A DNA stretch of 64,000 bases from JAEZAF01 sp964395665 (lineage in GTDB: Bacteria; Chloroflexota; Anaerolineae; Aggregatilineales; Phototrophicaceae). The notes beneath the pieces were generated by a model. That model was not told the DNA's origin, did no database searches, and was given only the letters and a program-made list of their open reading frames with translations. Location of the stretch: assembly GCA_964395665.1 (NCBI GenBank), contig CAYNDH010000007.1:1-64000 (forward strand), written 5' to 3'. The translations under genes and the position numbers were made by a program. Below are positions 26,176-35,284 of the stretch, piece after piece. The stretch's first letter is position 1, and the number at the start of each line of letters is the position of its first letter.

Positions 26176-26550
26176 TATTCCCTCGTTCTGGTCTGGTATG
26201 GTGAGTACGGGCGAACGTGGCAGACAGGACTTTTATATGAGCGCTGGAACATAGTACTTCATATCGCCTTAAGTCTATACTTATATTACTGGCATTCCTA
26301 CGTTTGTGGACAAACAAATTTACATTCTTCAGGAAACCTCATTACTCGACCGTCTTGATACCTCATTCATGCTGCTCTGAACCCAAAAGATTAAGCTATC
26401 ATCATTTTGAATCATTAATACACCTCGATATGAATTCAGTTTGTTTATCGTTTCTCTCAACACGGCCTGTTACCGTTTTCCAACATCTTTCAGTCGAAAA
26501 ATTATCCTTATAGAATAGGGATCACCTGAGAGAGTTATATAGGAATCACC
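26176..26550. other. Divergent intergenic region
   Basis: These 375 bases lie between the minus-strand glycan cluster and the plus-strand small membrane protein gene. The stretch is clearly AT-rich compared with the genes and must hold promoters for both directions. Apart from the weak minus-strand boxes noted at 26248-26277 and a TATAGAAT box near 26509-26517 on the plus strand, I see no gene or strong motif. Confidence 0.5.
26248..26277 (-). promoter_or_regulatory. Possible sigma70-type promoter of the glycan cluster
   Basis: On the minus strand TAGACT (26277-26272) and TATGTT (26253-26248) are separated by 18 bases, about 70 bases before the ATG at 26175. Each box matches the consensus at four of six positions, so this is only a candidate. 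Confidence 0.3.
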
Positions 26551-26790
26551 ATGTCCAGCACCGTTACTACATTCACTGTATCGGCTCTCACATCCACCAC
26601 TCTGGCGTCAACAGGCAGCCTGCTGGCTATGCTTCTGCTGTTGGCCTTTGTCATCCACAAAGACATCATCGTCATCGACACCTCACCGAAAAAGCTGCTG
26701 CTGAATCGGGTGCTGGGCTTTGCCATGACACCGCTCACCTTGATGTTTGCGACGCTGCTGGTGATCAGAGTAGTGCAGATCATCAATTAA
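26551..26790 (+). CDS. Small two-helix membrane protein
   Basis: This 79-residue protein starts with ATG after AGGAATCACC. It is Thr/Ser-rich for about 20 residues, then has hydrophobic segments at about 22-40 and 55-76 joined by the loop VIDTSPKKLLLNR. I do not recognise a family. It is transcribed divergently from the glycan cluster and lies 90 bases before the CPBP protease gene. An equally long minus-strand frame overlaps it, but the plus frame has the hydrophobic pattern and ribosome site. Confidence 0.5.
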   Translation: MSSTVTTFTVSALTSTTLASTGSLLAMLLLLAFVIHKDIIVIDTSPKKLLLNRVLGFAMTPLTLMFATLLVIRVVQIIN

Positions 26791-26880
26791 CCATTCGTAC
26801 TCTCAACCAGTTGTGCGTCCAGCTATTCAGGTACCGGCCCGGACGGATCACAGACCAGCCAGCAGATCAATAAAACCACT

Positions 26881-27678
26881 GTGGAGTCAGGGCTGTTGAA
26901 CATCGCACAGAGATCGCTCAAATCTCTTCAGGAACCTTCCCAACCGGGGCAAATCTATCTGGCCGCCATTGTCCTGGCTGAAGCCGTCACCGCGCTGCTT
27001 TCACCGGAAATAGGGCTGTTTCTTCACAGCCTGCTGATCGTGGCGCTGCTGTTTCACGCAGTATCCCTGGCCGAACATCCGGTACACCGTCTGCTATTGG
27101 CGCTGATGTTCGCACCGCTGATCCGCATCATCAGCCTTGCGATTCCACTGGGGCCGATCCCCACCCTGTACTGGTACATCATCATGGGGACGCCGATGCT
27201 GGCGGCGGCATTTGTCTTTCTCCGCAGCCTGAATATCCCGCCTGAAGCGGCAGGGCTGACCAGAGGCGAAAATCCCCTGCTTCAGATGGTGGCGGTCGCC
27301 AGCGGCTTCCCGCTGGGCTATATCGAATACCTCATCCTGAAGCCTGCACCTCTGGTCGATAACGGCCAGATCTTTAGCCTGCTGCTGGCCGCACTGATCC
27401 TGATCATCTTTACCGGCCTGATGGAAGAACTGATCTTTCGCGGCATCATTCAGCCGATGGCCTCCAGCATCTTTGGGCGTCACGCCATCCTCTATACCGC
27501 GATTCTGTTTGCGGTGCTGCATCTCGGCTATCGCTCGATCCCTGATCTGATCGTGGTCTTTGCAGCGGGGATGTTCTTCGGCTGGGTCACGGAGAAAACC
27601 GGCAGCATCTGGGGCGTGACGCTGGGCCACGGCCTGACCAATATCATGCTGCTGCTCATTTTGCCACTCGCGGCCTGA
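26881..27678 (+). CDS. CPBP family intramembrane metalloprotease
   Basis: This 265-residue polytopic protein with about eight hydrophobic segments starts with GTG; a TTG at 26896 is an alternative. The CPBP/Rce1-like core is visible: motif 1 EELIFRG (about 181-187), motif 2 around FAVLHLGYR (about 205-213) and motif 3 GHGLTN (about 249-254). The glutamates and histidines are the presumed metal and catalytic residues. Family members cleave prenylated or other membrane substrates, and many have unknown targets. It ends four bases before the GT4 gene, suggesting co-transcription. Confidence 0.85.
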   Translation: MESGLLNIAQRSLKSLQEPSQPGQIYLAAIVLAEAVTALLSPEIGLFLHSLLIVALLFHAVSLAEHPVHRLLLALMFAPLIRIISLAIPLGPIPTLYWYIIMGTPMLAAAFVFLRSLNIPPEAAGLTRGENPLLQMVAVASGFPLGYIEYLILKPAPLVDNGQIFSLLLAALILIIFTGLMEELIFRGIIQPMASSIFGRHAILYTAILFAVLHLGYRSIPDLIVVFAAGMFFGWVTEKTGSIWGVTLGHGLTNIMLLLILPLAA

Positions 27679-27682
27679 TCAC

Positions 27683-28837
27683 ATGAGGCCAGGGCGGAAA
27701 CAGATGCGCGTCGGAGTCCTCACCTATGCCCTTGACAGGCCGCTCACCGGTATCGGACGCTATACGGTGGAATTCGTCCGCGCCCTATCCCGCCTTGACC
27801 ATGACATCACCCTGCTGACGGCAGGCGGCCCCGGCCCACTGGCAGACATCGCACATGAACGTCTGCCCGGATGTGAGCGGCTTCCGGCCCTGATGACCCT
27901 CGGCAGCATTCAGATTGCCCGCGCCGCGCAGAGACACCAGTTCGACATCCTGCACGATACCACCGGCGTGACTCCGTTCGGGCTGCTGCCTCCAGCCGTA
28001 CATTCAGTCGTCACGGTTCATGATGTCATCCCGTGGAGCTATCCCGGAGTCAGCACCCTGCTCGACACCCTGATCTACCGCCGCTGGCTGCCGCGCATTC
28101 TGCCGAACATGTCCGCCATCTGCACGGTCAGCGAGTGTTCCCGAAAAGACATCGCGCATTATCTGCACATCCCGCCCGACCGCATTCACAACACTTCAGA
28201 AGGCATCGGCACGCAGTATACGCCTGCCCCACCGGCTGAAGTCAATCAGGTGCGGGACAGATTTGCGCGTTCGTCGCGCTATGTGCTGTATGTCGGCTCT
28301 GATGAAGAACGCAAGAATCTGCCGGGGCTGCTTCAGTCCTATGCCATGATTCGTGAACGCGGCGTCACCCAGACGCTGGTGATCGTCGGGCCGAATCAGT
28401 GGCATCACCATGAGACCACGCAGATGCTGGCTGATCTTGGGCTGGAAGAACACGTCAGCGTGACAGGCTATGTCTCCGAAGAAGAACTGATCGCGCTGTA
28501 CACCGGGGCTGATGTGTTTGTGTTTCCATCCTTCTATGAAGGCTTCGGACTGCCCGTGCTGGAAGCGATGGCCTGCGGCGCACCGGTCATCACGTCGAAC
28601 TGTTCATCGCTGCCAGAAGTCGCCGGGGATGCCGCGATCCTGATTGATCCAGCGGATACAGAAGCACTGGCGGCGCAGATCATGAACGTGCTGAATGATC
28701 CGGCGCTGGCGCAGTCCATGCGGGAACGCGGATGGCTGCGGACGTCGATGTTCTCATGGGATCAGTGTGCAAAGGCGGTATCAGAAGTTTACGAAAGGCT
28801 TTCAGAGACAACCGATCATCGCAGCCAGACGCTATGA
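27683..28837 (+). CDS. Glycosyltransferase family 4
   Basis: This is a 384-residue GT-B enzyme. The N-terminal domain begins MRVGVLTYALDRPLTGIGR, with the glycine loop. The C-terminal domain has YVGSDEERKNL, the donor block SFYEGFGLPVLEAMACGAPV and SSLPEVAGDAA. The first ATG at 27683 adds seven residues; the ATG at 27704 after GGAAAC gives the canonical N-terminus and may be the true start. It follows the CPBP gene by four bases and precedes a GT-C gene, so this plus-strand trio is probably another surface-glycosylation unit. Confidence 0.87.
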   Translation: MRPGRKQMRVGVLTYALDRPLTGIGRYTVEFVRALSRLDHDITLLTAGGPGPLADIAHERLPGCERLPALMTLGSIQIARAAQRHQFDILHDTTGVTPFGLLPPAVHSVVTVHDVIPWSYPGVSTLLDTLIYRRWLPRILPNMSAICTVSECSRKDIAHYLHIPPDRIHNTSEGIGTQYTPAPPAEVNQVRDRFARSSRYVLYVGSDEERKNLPGLLQSYAMIRERGVTQTLVIVGPNQWHHHETTQMLADLGLEEHVSVTGYVSEEELIALYTGADVFVFPSFYEGFGLPVLEAMACGAPVITSNCSSLPEVAGDAAILIDPADTEALAAQIMNVLNDPALAQSMRERGWLRTSMFSWDQCAKAVSEVYERLSETTDHRSQTL

Positions 28838-28848
28838 TGCACTTTTTA

Positions 28849-28945
28849 AAACCTCATTCCCCGGTCCTTTCTCTGCCAAAACAGCTTTTGCAAAGGGACG
28901 ATAAGTCCCCTCTCCGGGCGGAGCGGGGATTGAGGGGTGAGGTTT
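28849..28945 (+). repeat. Palindromic MITE-like repeat element (copy 1)
   Basis: The ~97-base element starts AAACCTCA and ends TGAGGTTT, which are perfect 8-base terminal inverted repeats. Its right part holds an internal hairpin: CCCCTCTCC, then GGGC, then GGAGCGGGG. The 18-base string GGGGATTGAGGGGTGAGG at its right end also occurs at 60726-60743. It lies between two coding regions just before the ribosome site of the GT-C gene. Confidence 0.65.
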
Positions 28946-28967
28946 ACACCATTCGGGAGAAGCACAA

Positions 28968-31589
28968 ATGACAGCCGACCAGGCAGGCACATTTCTGGTG
29001 TCGCTCTTGTTATATATCGGTTTCTTTCTGGGGATTGGGATTCCGTGGGCGTTGGCCCTGCTTCCCGGAGAGGACTGGCAGGATCGTGCAACCGTCCTGA
29101 CGCTGGGGCTGGCGCTTGGCCCGCTGTTTGGGACACTCTGGTTGTTTGTCCTGGGCACATGGGGATCTTTCGATCTGCCGGGTGTGATCATCGGCCCGAT
29201 AGTGCTGGGGCTGGCCGGGCTGGTGGCAATCCGGCTGCGTGGCAGGCCATCCGATGTGCGGCCAGAACACGGTGCACACGGCGCACAGGCGAGCGCACAG
29301 CTTTCCGGTGTATCTCGGCTGGTCATCGGGCTGATTGCGGTCGGGTTCATCATCCATCTGCTGACGACGATGTTCTGGACCTTCATCTATTACGATACCC
29401 TGTGGACCTACGGCTATGAGCCGCGAGTCTACCTGCTTAACAACCGCATCCCGGAATGGATCGAATATTATCCCAAACTGGTGCATCTGACTTACGCCTT
29501 TGCCACCTTCATCGCGGGCCAGATCAGCGATTACGCGGCGCGGGCCGCCATCCCGTGGTTTATCTTCACCAGTATCATGATGGCGTATCTGGTCGGGTGG
29601 CGTCTGTGGCGCAAGCGCTCGATTGGCATCCTGACGGCTGGCCTGTGGTTTCTGACTCCGGCGGTCTTCCAGTGGAGCTTCAGCGGGGATCTGGAACACA
29701 CCGTCGCCATTTACTTCACCGGCGCGACGATCTTCTTTCTGCTGGCGTGGCGCTCATATCACTGGCGTTATGCGATCATCGCCGGGCTGATGTTCGGCGG
29801 CGCATTATGGACCAAACCGACCGCCGTCTCGTGGGCACTGGGTGTCATGCTGCTGGTCGGAGTGACCGCCGTCACTCTCCTGACTCCGGTGGACTGGAAC
29901 CGCCTGTTCGGGATCAATACGCCGCCGCCTGATCAGCCGCTGCGGATGTTTGCCCGCAAATTCCAGATCGCGGCGGTGACCGGGCTGGTCAGTATCCCAA
30001 TCGGCGGATTGTGGTATCTCCGCAATATCGCAATGGGCCATGATGCCGTCATCATGCCGCCGAATTACTGGAATGACCTCGCGCAGCGGTCGGGGATGCA
30101 GTTTCACTGGCTGCTGATCATCATGACGCTGGCCGGCGGATACGGCATTCACTACGCATGGCAGCGGATGCCACAGGGGATGCCGGGGCAGCGCCGGTCG
30201 ATCCTTCAGATCGGATTGGGGCTGGCGCTGTTCTATCTCGGCACGATCCCCAGTATTATCAACCCGAATGACACGGTGATTAACTGGGTGATTGGTCATT
30301 ATCAACCGCGTGGCCGCCTGACTCTGCTGGAAGTGATCCTGATTGTGATCGGGCTGGCGCTGCTGGTACATCAGCTTTATCCGCTGTGGCGCACCTCATC
30401 CGCCAATACACGCGCAACCACGGTGCAGACCGTGCTGATTATCGCGCCGTTTACGATTGTCTGGTTCTTCTTCTACTCATATCAGTCACGGCTGATGTTC
30501 ACCCTCATCCCGATTCTGGCGGGATTTGTAGCCGCGCTGATGGATCACTGGCTGATCCCGCTGACGAGCCAGGGCCAATGGCGCAGGCGGGCGCTGTATG
30601 TCGGGTTGACGGCACTCGGACTCGTCGGGCCGATTGCGCTGACCGGGTTTAACCTCCGCTATATCATGCAGGGCGTTGATACCGATGAGGAGAAATACGC
30701 GGTCTTAAATCCCAGTCTGGTCGCTGTGGCAAATGACATCCGGGCGCAGGCCGTGACACACGGTGGCGATGAAACCCTGACGATGTACACCTTCAACGAA
30801 CACCGGCTGCATTTCTTCTTCCCGCAGTTCAGCAAGGTTTATCACTGGGATGTCCCCACCCGGCTGGAGGAGCTTGATCCATCGACCCGTATTCTGATCG
30901 GCGGCTCGAAGGCGGAGTATGTCTGGCAGCATGTAGCCGGAGAATACCCGAATCAGATTTCGGCCTATATGCAGCTTGGGCAGGTCTATGCCGAACTCCC
31001 TGTCCGCTATGGTGATGATCAGGTGTGGCAGCCGCCGCTGATGCCATTTTCGGACCATGAAGATTTTTCACATCATCTGGTGGCCTATACCTATCATACG
31101 AATGACGACACGCCGACCGATATTCAGTCGGCCTTTATCCCACCGGTCATGATCCCACCGGCCTTTATCCCGCCGGATCACGATTGGGAAGGGATGCGCC
31201 TTGTCGGAGTGGATCTGCGTGATATGCAGGCTAACAGCGCCCTGCTGCCGGACACAGACGGCACAGTTCATCTGCCGCGTGGGGCATCGGTCTTTCTTCA
31301 GCTTTACTGGCAGCGTGCAGCAGGGGATCTCGACGCCAGCGCACCGGTAATTGTCGAACTGCTGAATCAAGCCGGGGACAGCCGACTGCATCAGGAAAGC
31401 AGCGGGATCGCGGGCGGTGTGCTGCCGTTTTCCATGCTGCGAGCCAACGAACTGATCCCAGACCGCTGGACGCTGCCGCTTCAGATACCGGCGGGGCTTT
31501 ATACCGTACAGATCAGTTACGGGGTTCACAGTCCGATCACCCTGCCGAACCTCATCACCGTCACAGACCAGCTCGTGACCAGTGACTGA
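28968..31589 (+). CDS. Large GT-C-type membrane glycosyltransferase (PMT_2-like)
   Basis: This 873-residue protein has a GGGAG ribosome site ten bases before ATG 28968. About 13-14 membrane helices fill residues 10-560. The first large outside loop (about 130-165) has YDTLWTYGYEPRVYL with Asp/Tyr residues, resembling GT-C enzymes that use polyprenyl-phosphate sugars. The soluble C-terminal region (about 575-873) contains an Ig-like domain ending near TVQISYGVHSP. A Pro-rich triple repeat FIPP-VMIPPA-FIPPD near residues 722-736 derives from a 15-bp DNA duplication. The acceptor and sugar are unknown. Confidence 0.75.
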   Translation: MTADQAGTFLVSLLLYIGFFLGIGIPWALALLPGEDWQDRATVLTLGLALGPLFGTLWLFVLGTWGSFDLPGVIIGPIVLGLAGLVAIRLRGRPSDVRPEHGAHGAQASAQLSGVSRLVIGLIAVGFIIHLLTTMFWTFIYYDTLWTYGYEPRVYLLNNRIPEWIEYYPKLVHLTYAFATFIAGQISDYAARAAIPWFIFTSIMMAYLVGWRLWRKRSIGILTAGLWFLTPAVFQWSFSGDLEHTVAIYFTGATIFFLLAWRSYHWRYAIIAGLMFGGALWTKPTAVSWALGVMLLVGVTAVTLLTPVDWNRLFGINTPPPDQPLRMFARKFQIAAVTGLVSIPIGGLWYLRNIAMGHDAVIMPPNYWNDLAQRSGMQFHWLLIIMTLAGGYGIHYAWQRMPQGMPGQRRSILQIGLGLALFYLGTIPSIINPNDTVINWVIGHYQPRGRLTLLEVILIVIGLALLVHQLYPLWRTSSANTRATTVQTVLIIAPFTIVWFFFYSYQSRLMFTLIPILAGFVAALMDHWLIPLTSQGQWRRRALYVGLTALGLVGPIALTGFNLRYIMQGVDTDEEKYAVLNPSLVAVANDIRAQAVTHGGDETLTMYTFNEHRLHFFFPQFSKVYHWDVPTRLEELDPSTRILIGGSKAEYVWQHVAGEYPNQISAYMQLGQVYAELPVRYGDDQVWQPPLMPFSDHEDFSHHLVAYTYHTNDDTPTDIQSAFIPPVMIPPAFIPPDHDWEGMRLVGVDLRDMQANSALLPDTDGTVHLPRGASVFLQLYWQRAAGDLDASAPVIVELLNQAGDSRLHQESSGIAGGVLPFSMLRANELIPDRWTLPLQIPAGLYTVQISYGVHSPITLPNLITVTDQLVTSD
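31131..31175 (+). repeat. Three 15-bp tandem units inside the GT-C gene
   Basis: The units start GCCTTTATCCCACCG (31131), GTCATGATCCCACCG (31146) and GCCTTTATCCCGCCG (31161). Units 1 and 3 differ at one base. Each unit adds exactly five codons, keeping the frame. Confidence 0.8.
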
Positions 31590-31617
31590 CGGTTAACCAG
31601 TCCACCGGCAAACCGTC
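31588..31617. terminator. Weak hairpin between convergent genes
   Basis: GACGGTT (31588-31594) pairs with AACCGTC (31611-31617) around a 16-base loop, in the short gap between two convergent genes. There is no strong T run, so it is a weak two-way terminator candidate. Confidence 0.3.
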
Positions 31618-33837
31618 TTATCTGGCGAAAAGCGAGACGGCATCAAGGCGGGCGCGGCCTGCGGTGCTGGTGCTGCGGATTTTAATCTTCAGCCTGACGG
31701 TATCCGCATCCAGTATTTTATGCGCCGTCAGGACCTGATAGGCATAGGTGCCGGGTGGGATATCCAGCACCAGCTTATGCTTCCCTGTCGCATAGCGTGC
31801 GATCACCCGCACGTCCAGCCCTGCTTCCAGCGACTTACTCTCGACCGCGAGATTCAGGGTAAGCACTGTTCCGCTGGTCAGATCAAAAGGCAGAGGCTGC
31901 ACCAGCACACTTTTGGTCCCGACCCGCCCTTTGATCTGGTAGACACACGAGCCTTGAAAGGCGAAAAGCGGCACAGCCGATTTGCATTTACGGCGCGCTT
32001 TGCCGTTCCCTTTCATCTTCCATGCTTCGGGCTGGTCAGCACTGGCGGTGAACATCTCAAACCCGCCATTGATGATCAGATTCACCTCTGGATTGACCGT
32101 CGGTGTGTTTCCGCCGGGTGTCACCACAGGTGTATCAGTCGGTGTGGTCGAAAGCGGCGGTGATACTTCCAGCAGATAGCGGTCCTCACAGGGATGGCGG
32201 ACTTCGCACAGCACAATCGCATCGATCCAGCCGACACCGCCGGTCTCCATGCCGGCCCAGATGACATCGAGCCGGCCATCCAGCATATCCGGCGGCGTGC
32301 GGAAGGACACAATCCGCTTTTCCCAGTCATGACTGCCGGAATAATGCCACGTGGTCGAAGCAAGGATCTGCGACGGGCCATTGACCTTGACATAGCGCAT
32401 CCCCAACACGCCGCCGCTGAAATTCTGCGCCCTCACCCGATGGCTAAGGTAATAATGGGTATTGGGTTTGAGGTCGATATCCTGAAAGAAATAGCCATTC
32501 GGGCCGGTGATCCGCACCGACGTCGTGCTGTTCCATCCATGGCTTTTATCCAGATACTGATTGGTGACCGACCATTCATCGGCCAGCGAATTATTATCCA
32601 GATCAATTTCGAATGACGGATTTCTGACCAGATTCGGCTGCTCCAGCGGGTAGGTACCCGGCGTAAGGCCCGTGACTTTGAACAACCGGCCATCACCGCC
32701 CGCCAGTGTGAAATGCTCACCCAAGGCAACAGACTGGTTGGTTTCCATATCACGCAGCCCACCGTCAAAGTACCACGACTCCACACTGACTGACTGCTGA
32801 CTGCACTGCTGATTGGCGACGACCACATAATAGGTCTGCTCTGATGCATCATACAGCGTGCTGACATAGACATCATCCAGCGGCTGCGGCGAATGAAAGC
32901 GATCTGTCACCTTATGCGTATTCTTGAGGGTCGATTTGACGACATCCACCCGGCTGGCAAGTGCGGTGATCTCGTTAAACAGGGTGGGATTATCCTGCAA
33001 TCCGCGCCAGTTCTGGCCGGGTAAGGTCGAGTAGATAAACCAGAAGATCCCCTTCGCCCCTTCACCAACCGCCAGCCAGTGCTGAAGCCGCACTTCTTCT
33101 ACCGTCGGTTCACGCAGCTTGGTCAGGTCAGGATCATGGGGGGAATCACGTGTGCTGTGCGTCTGAAGCACCACCCATAACGGCTGGTCCGCCGGTTTGA
33201 GCTGTGTGGTCAGGCGGATTTCATCCACCCAGTGCTGGGAATGCAGGTAAAAATCACACGGGGCATTCTGATTGAGGGCTGGATAGTTATACGTCAGAAA
33301 GATGTCCGGACGCACATAGCTGTAAACCTCTAACCCTAACTGGCGCTGCACGATCATCGGTGAGGCCGGGTTGACCAGATCGCGCTCGCGAAAGACCTGA
33401 ACGGCCAGTTTCAGTTTTTCATTCATCGCAGGCACGGCGTCGTCGAACAGATTATAACCTCTCACACTGGGATGTCCGACCAGCTTATCGATGATCGGAT
33501 TGATCGCGGCCCGTGCCGCATCCAGTGTGGCGGGTGCAGCTATGTTGTAAAACCATGCGCTGTAAAGCTCACCCATCGGCGCGGCCACCACGCGGAAATC
33601 ACGCTGATCGCTCATGGTGACATTGGGCGTTTTGTTGGTGAAGAGGATATCGCGGATGCCACGCGCCGCCAGATCGTCCAGCATCACCACGTAATCGGCA
33701 TCATTACTGCGCATATTCCCGTCTTCGAAAATGCCATAGTAAAACGCGCTGACGTTCGAAGCATCGGACTGGACAGCGGGATTGAACATGAGGACCAGCA
33801 GCAGTGCAGCGGCGAGAAAGAGAAATAGTTGCCTCAT
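31618..33837 (-). CDS. Secreted glycosidase-like protein with two carbohydrate-binding modules
   Basis: The start is set at ATG 33837 (739 residues) because AGAGAG precedes it; a frame from 33876 adds 13 residues without a ribosome site. The signal peptide covers about 1-24. Residues 27-330 look like a TIM-barrel glycosidase-like domain with the strands YYGIFEDGNM, YNLFDDAVP, FLTYNYPA and GIFWFIYST. Catalytic glutamates are not certain. A CBM4/9-like domain opens with NLVRNPSFEID (about 408), a Thr/Pro linker follows (about 570-590), and a second CBM-like domain opens with NLIINGGFEM (about 598). It is secreted or surface-bound and converges on the GT-C gene. The substrate is unknown. Confidence 0.7.
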   Translation of the reverse strand: MRQLFLFLAAALLLVLMFNPAVQSDASNVSAFYYGIFEDGNMRSNDADYVVMLDDLAARGIRDILFTNKTPNVTMSDQRDFRVVAAPMGELYSAWFYNIAAPATLDAARAAINPIIDKLVGHPSVRGYNLFDDAVPAMNEKLKLAVQVFRERDLVNPASPMIVQRQLGLEVYSYVRPDIFLTYNYPALNQNAPCDFYLHSQHWVDEIRLTTQLKPADQPLWVVLQTHSTRDSPHDPDLTKLREPTVEEVRLQHWLAVGEGAKGIFWFIYSTLPGQNWRGLQDNPTLFNEITALASRVDVVKSTLKNTHKVTDRFHSPQPLDDVYVSTLYDASEQTYYVVVANQQCSQQSVSVESWYFDGGLRDMETNQSVALGEHFTLAGGDGRLFKVTGLTPGTYPLEQPNLVRNPSFEIDLDNNSLADEWSVTNQYLDKSHGWNSTTSVRITGPNGYFFQDIDLKPNTHYYLSHRVRAQNFSGGVLGMRYVKVNGPSQILASTTWHYSGSHDWEKRIVSFRTPPDMLDGRLDVIWAGMETGGVGWIDAIVLCEVRHPCEDRYLLEVSPPLSTTPTDTPVVTPGGNTPTVNPEVNLIINGGFEMFTASADQPEAWKMKGNGKARRKCKSAVPLFAFQGSCVYQIKGRVGTKSVLVQPLPFDLTSGTVLTLNLAVESKSLEAGLDVRVIARYATGKHKLVLDIPPGTYAYQVLTAHKILDADTVRLKIKIRSTSTAGRARLDAVSLFAR

Positions 33838-34147
33838 GAAGCGGCTCTCTTTGGATCTGTCACTGAAATTCAGCATAAACCGTCTACCCGTGCAGCACGA
33901 TAAGTTGACTGGATGCTTTCAATACGTCCGACTTCACAAAATTAATACCGTATAGACTGGAATACTTATCCAGCATGTAAAAACATACACTTTTTATTGT
34001 AATTGTTTTGTAATATCAGAGCAACTTCGTAACACCATATCTCACAGTTACATAAAGATCAGGCCCCGAAAGCCCTGTGCAAATCCTGTGCATAAGTTGT
34101 CGATAACCAGCACTTTTCACAGCACAAAAATCAGCCGAGTGGATTAC

Positions 34148-34176
34148 TTGACAAAGCATCAGTCACTCGATATAGT
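34148..34176 (+). promoter_or_regulatory. Near-consensus sigma70 promoter of the LacI regulator
   Basis: TTGACA (34148-34153), a 17-base spacer and TATAGT (34171-34176) match the consensus at 6 of 6 and 5 of 6 positions. Transcription should start near 34183. This places the translation start of the regulator downstream, at 34193 or more likely 34217. Confidence 0.75.
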
Positions 34177-34181
34177 CACTA

Positions 34182-34207
34182 AAAGCACTTACATGAAAGC
34201 ACTTACA
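34182..34207 (+). repeat. Tandem AAAGCACTTACA pair at the LacI gene start
   Basis: AAAGCACTTACA occurs at 34182-34193 and again at 34196-34207, right at the predicted transcription start. AAGCACTT resembles the AAGCGCTT core of many LacI-family operators, so auto-repression is possible. A chance 14-bp duplication is the alternative. Confidence 0.5.
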
Positions 34208-34216
34208 CTGTTGTTT

Positions 34217-35284
34217 ATGGCTGACTATTTGAAAAACTCCCCACCAACGATTTATGACGTCGCCGAACTTGCAGGGACAAGTATCGCCACCGTTTCGCGC
34301 GTGTTGAATTCGCCGGGACGTGTCAGCGAAGCCAGCCGCCGCAAGGTCATGGCCGCAATTGACCAGCTCAACTTCGTCCCAAAGGCCGAAGCCCGCGCCC
34401 GAACCTTGCAGAGTACAGGCCGCATTGGTGTCATCACGCCGTTCTTCACATCGCCCTCGTTTGTGGACCGTCTGCGTGGTGTCGCCGGAGCGCTGGCCCG
34501 TTCCCATTATGAACTGGTGGTCTACACCGTCGATACTATGGAACGCCTCAACACCTATCTGGAAACCCTGCCGCTGACAGGCAATCTCGACGGGCTGATT
34601 ATCATCTCGCTGCCATTAAGTGATGAGGCTGCACAGCGCCTGATCAACAACCGCATCCAGACCGTGCTGATCGAACATGCACACCCGGCCTTCAGTGCGA
34701 TTTTAGTGGATGATCATCTGGGCGGACGGATGGCCGCAGAGCATCTGATTGCACAGGGACACCAGCGCTGCGGGTACGTCTATTTCGGCGAAATCCCTGA
34801 TTACTCCATTCACCCTGAAGTTGCACGGCTTAATGGCTTCAGGGAAGCGCTGGCGGAACATGGCCTCACGCTGCCAGATGAATATATCAAGTACGTACCG
34901 GTTTCCCGCGTCGGCATTCGGGAAAAACTGGCCGAACTGCTCGCCCTGCCGGAGCCACCCACCGGGATTTTCGCGCCGTCGGATGATCTCGCGATCCGTG
35001 TCGTCCATCGCGCCCGTGAACTGGACTGGATGGTCCCGCGTGATTTCAGTGTGGTCGGTTATGACGGCATCGAAATTGCCGAGCATGTCGATCTCACGAC
35101 GATCTCGCAGCGGTTGACGGATTCGGGACGTGTTGCGACAGAGCTGCTGCTCGCCGCCCTGAATGACCCGACCCGACCCATTCAGCAGGTCCAGCTTCAA
35201 CTTGAACTCCAGGTGCGCGGGACTACCGGCAGAGCAGACTCACAGCCATCGCGTCCATTGATGGACAGATCGGCCACAACCTAA
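34217..35284 (+). CDS. LacI family transcriptional regulator
   Basis: The chosen start gives 355 residues beginning MADYLKNSPPTIYDVAELAG. The N-terminal helix-turn-helix and hinge helix (about 10-60) show TIYDVAELAGTSIATVSRVL and the PKAEARARTL hinge. The periplasmic-binding-protein-like effector domain (about 65-340) includes RIGVITPFF, AILVDDHLGG and APSDDLAIRVVHRARELD. It should bind a sugar or sugar phosphate and control the adjacent transport and catabolic genes. Upstream frames to 34088 are rejected because they cover the promoter. The DNA-binding and ligand pockets look complete. Confidence 0.92.
   Translation: MADYLKNSPPTIYDVAELAGTSIATVSRVLNSPGRVSEASRRKVMAAIDQLNFVPKAEARARTLQSTGRIGVITPFFTSPSFVDRLRGVAGALARSHYELVVYTVDTMERLNTYLETLPLTGNLDGLIIISLPLSDEAAQRLINNRIQTVLIEHAHPAFSAILVDDHLGGRMAAEHLIAQGHQRCGYVYFGEIPDYSIHPEVARLNGFREALAEHGLTLPDEYIKYVPVSRVGIREKLAELLALPEPPTGIFAPSDDLAIRVVHRARELDWMVPRDFSVVGYDGIEIAEHVDLTTISQRLTDSGRVATELLLAALNDPTRPIQQVQLQLELQVRGTTGRADSQPSRPLMDRSATT

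Larger units (their letters stand above)
33838..34216. other. Divergent AT-rich regulatory region
   Basis: These ~380 bases separate the secreted glycosidase-like gene (minus) from the LacI regulator (plus). The region is strongly AT-rich around 33930-34020. It contains the near-consensus promoter at 34148-34176, a palindrome-like GTTGTCGATAAC at 34096-34107 with a central CG as in LacI-family operators, and a repeat pair at 34182-34207. A frame opening at GTG 34088 runs into the LacI gene but contains the promoter, so it is not used as the start. Confidence 0.6.

Noticed and set aside
26535..26786. 83-codon minus-strand frame opposite the small membrane protein
   Set aside because: The plus-strand frame has the hydrophobic helices and a ribosome site; the minus frame looks like its shadow.
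34088..34216. GTG-started N-terminal extension of the LacI gene
   Set aside because: It contains the near-consensus promoter and has no ribosome site; LacI proteins begin just before the helix-turn-helix.
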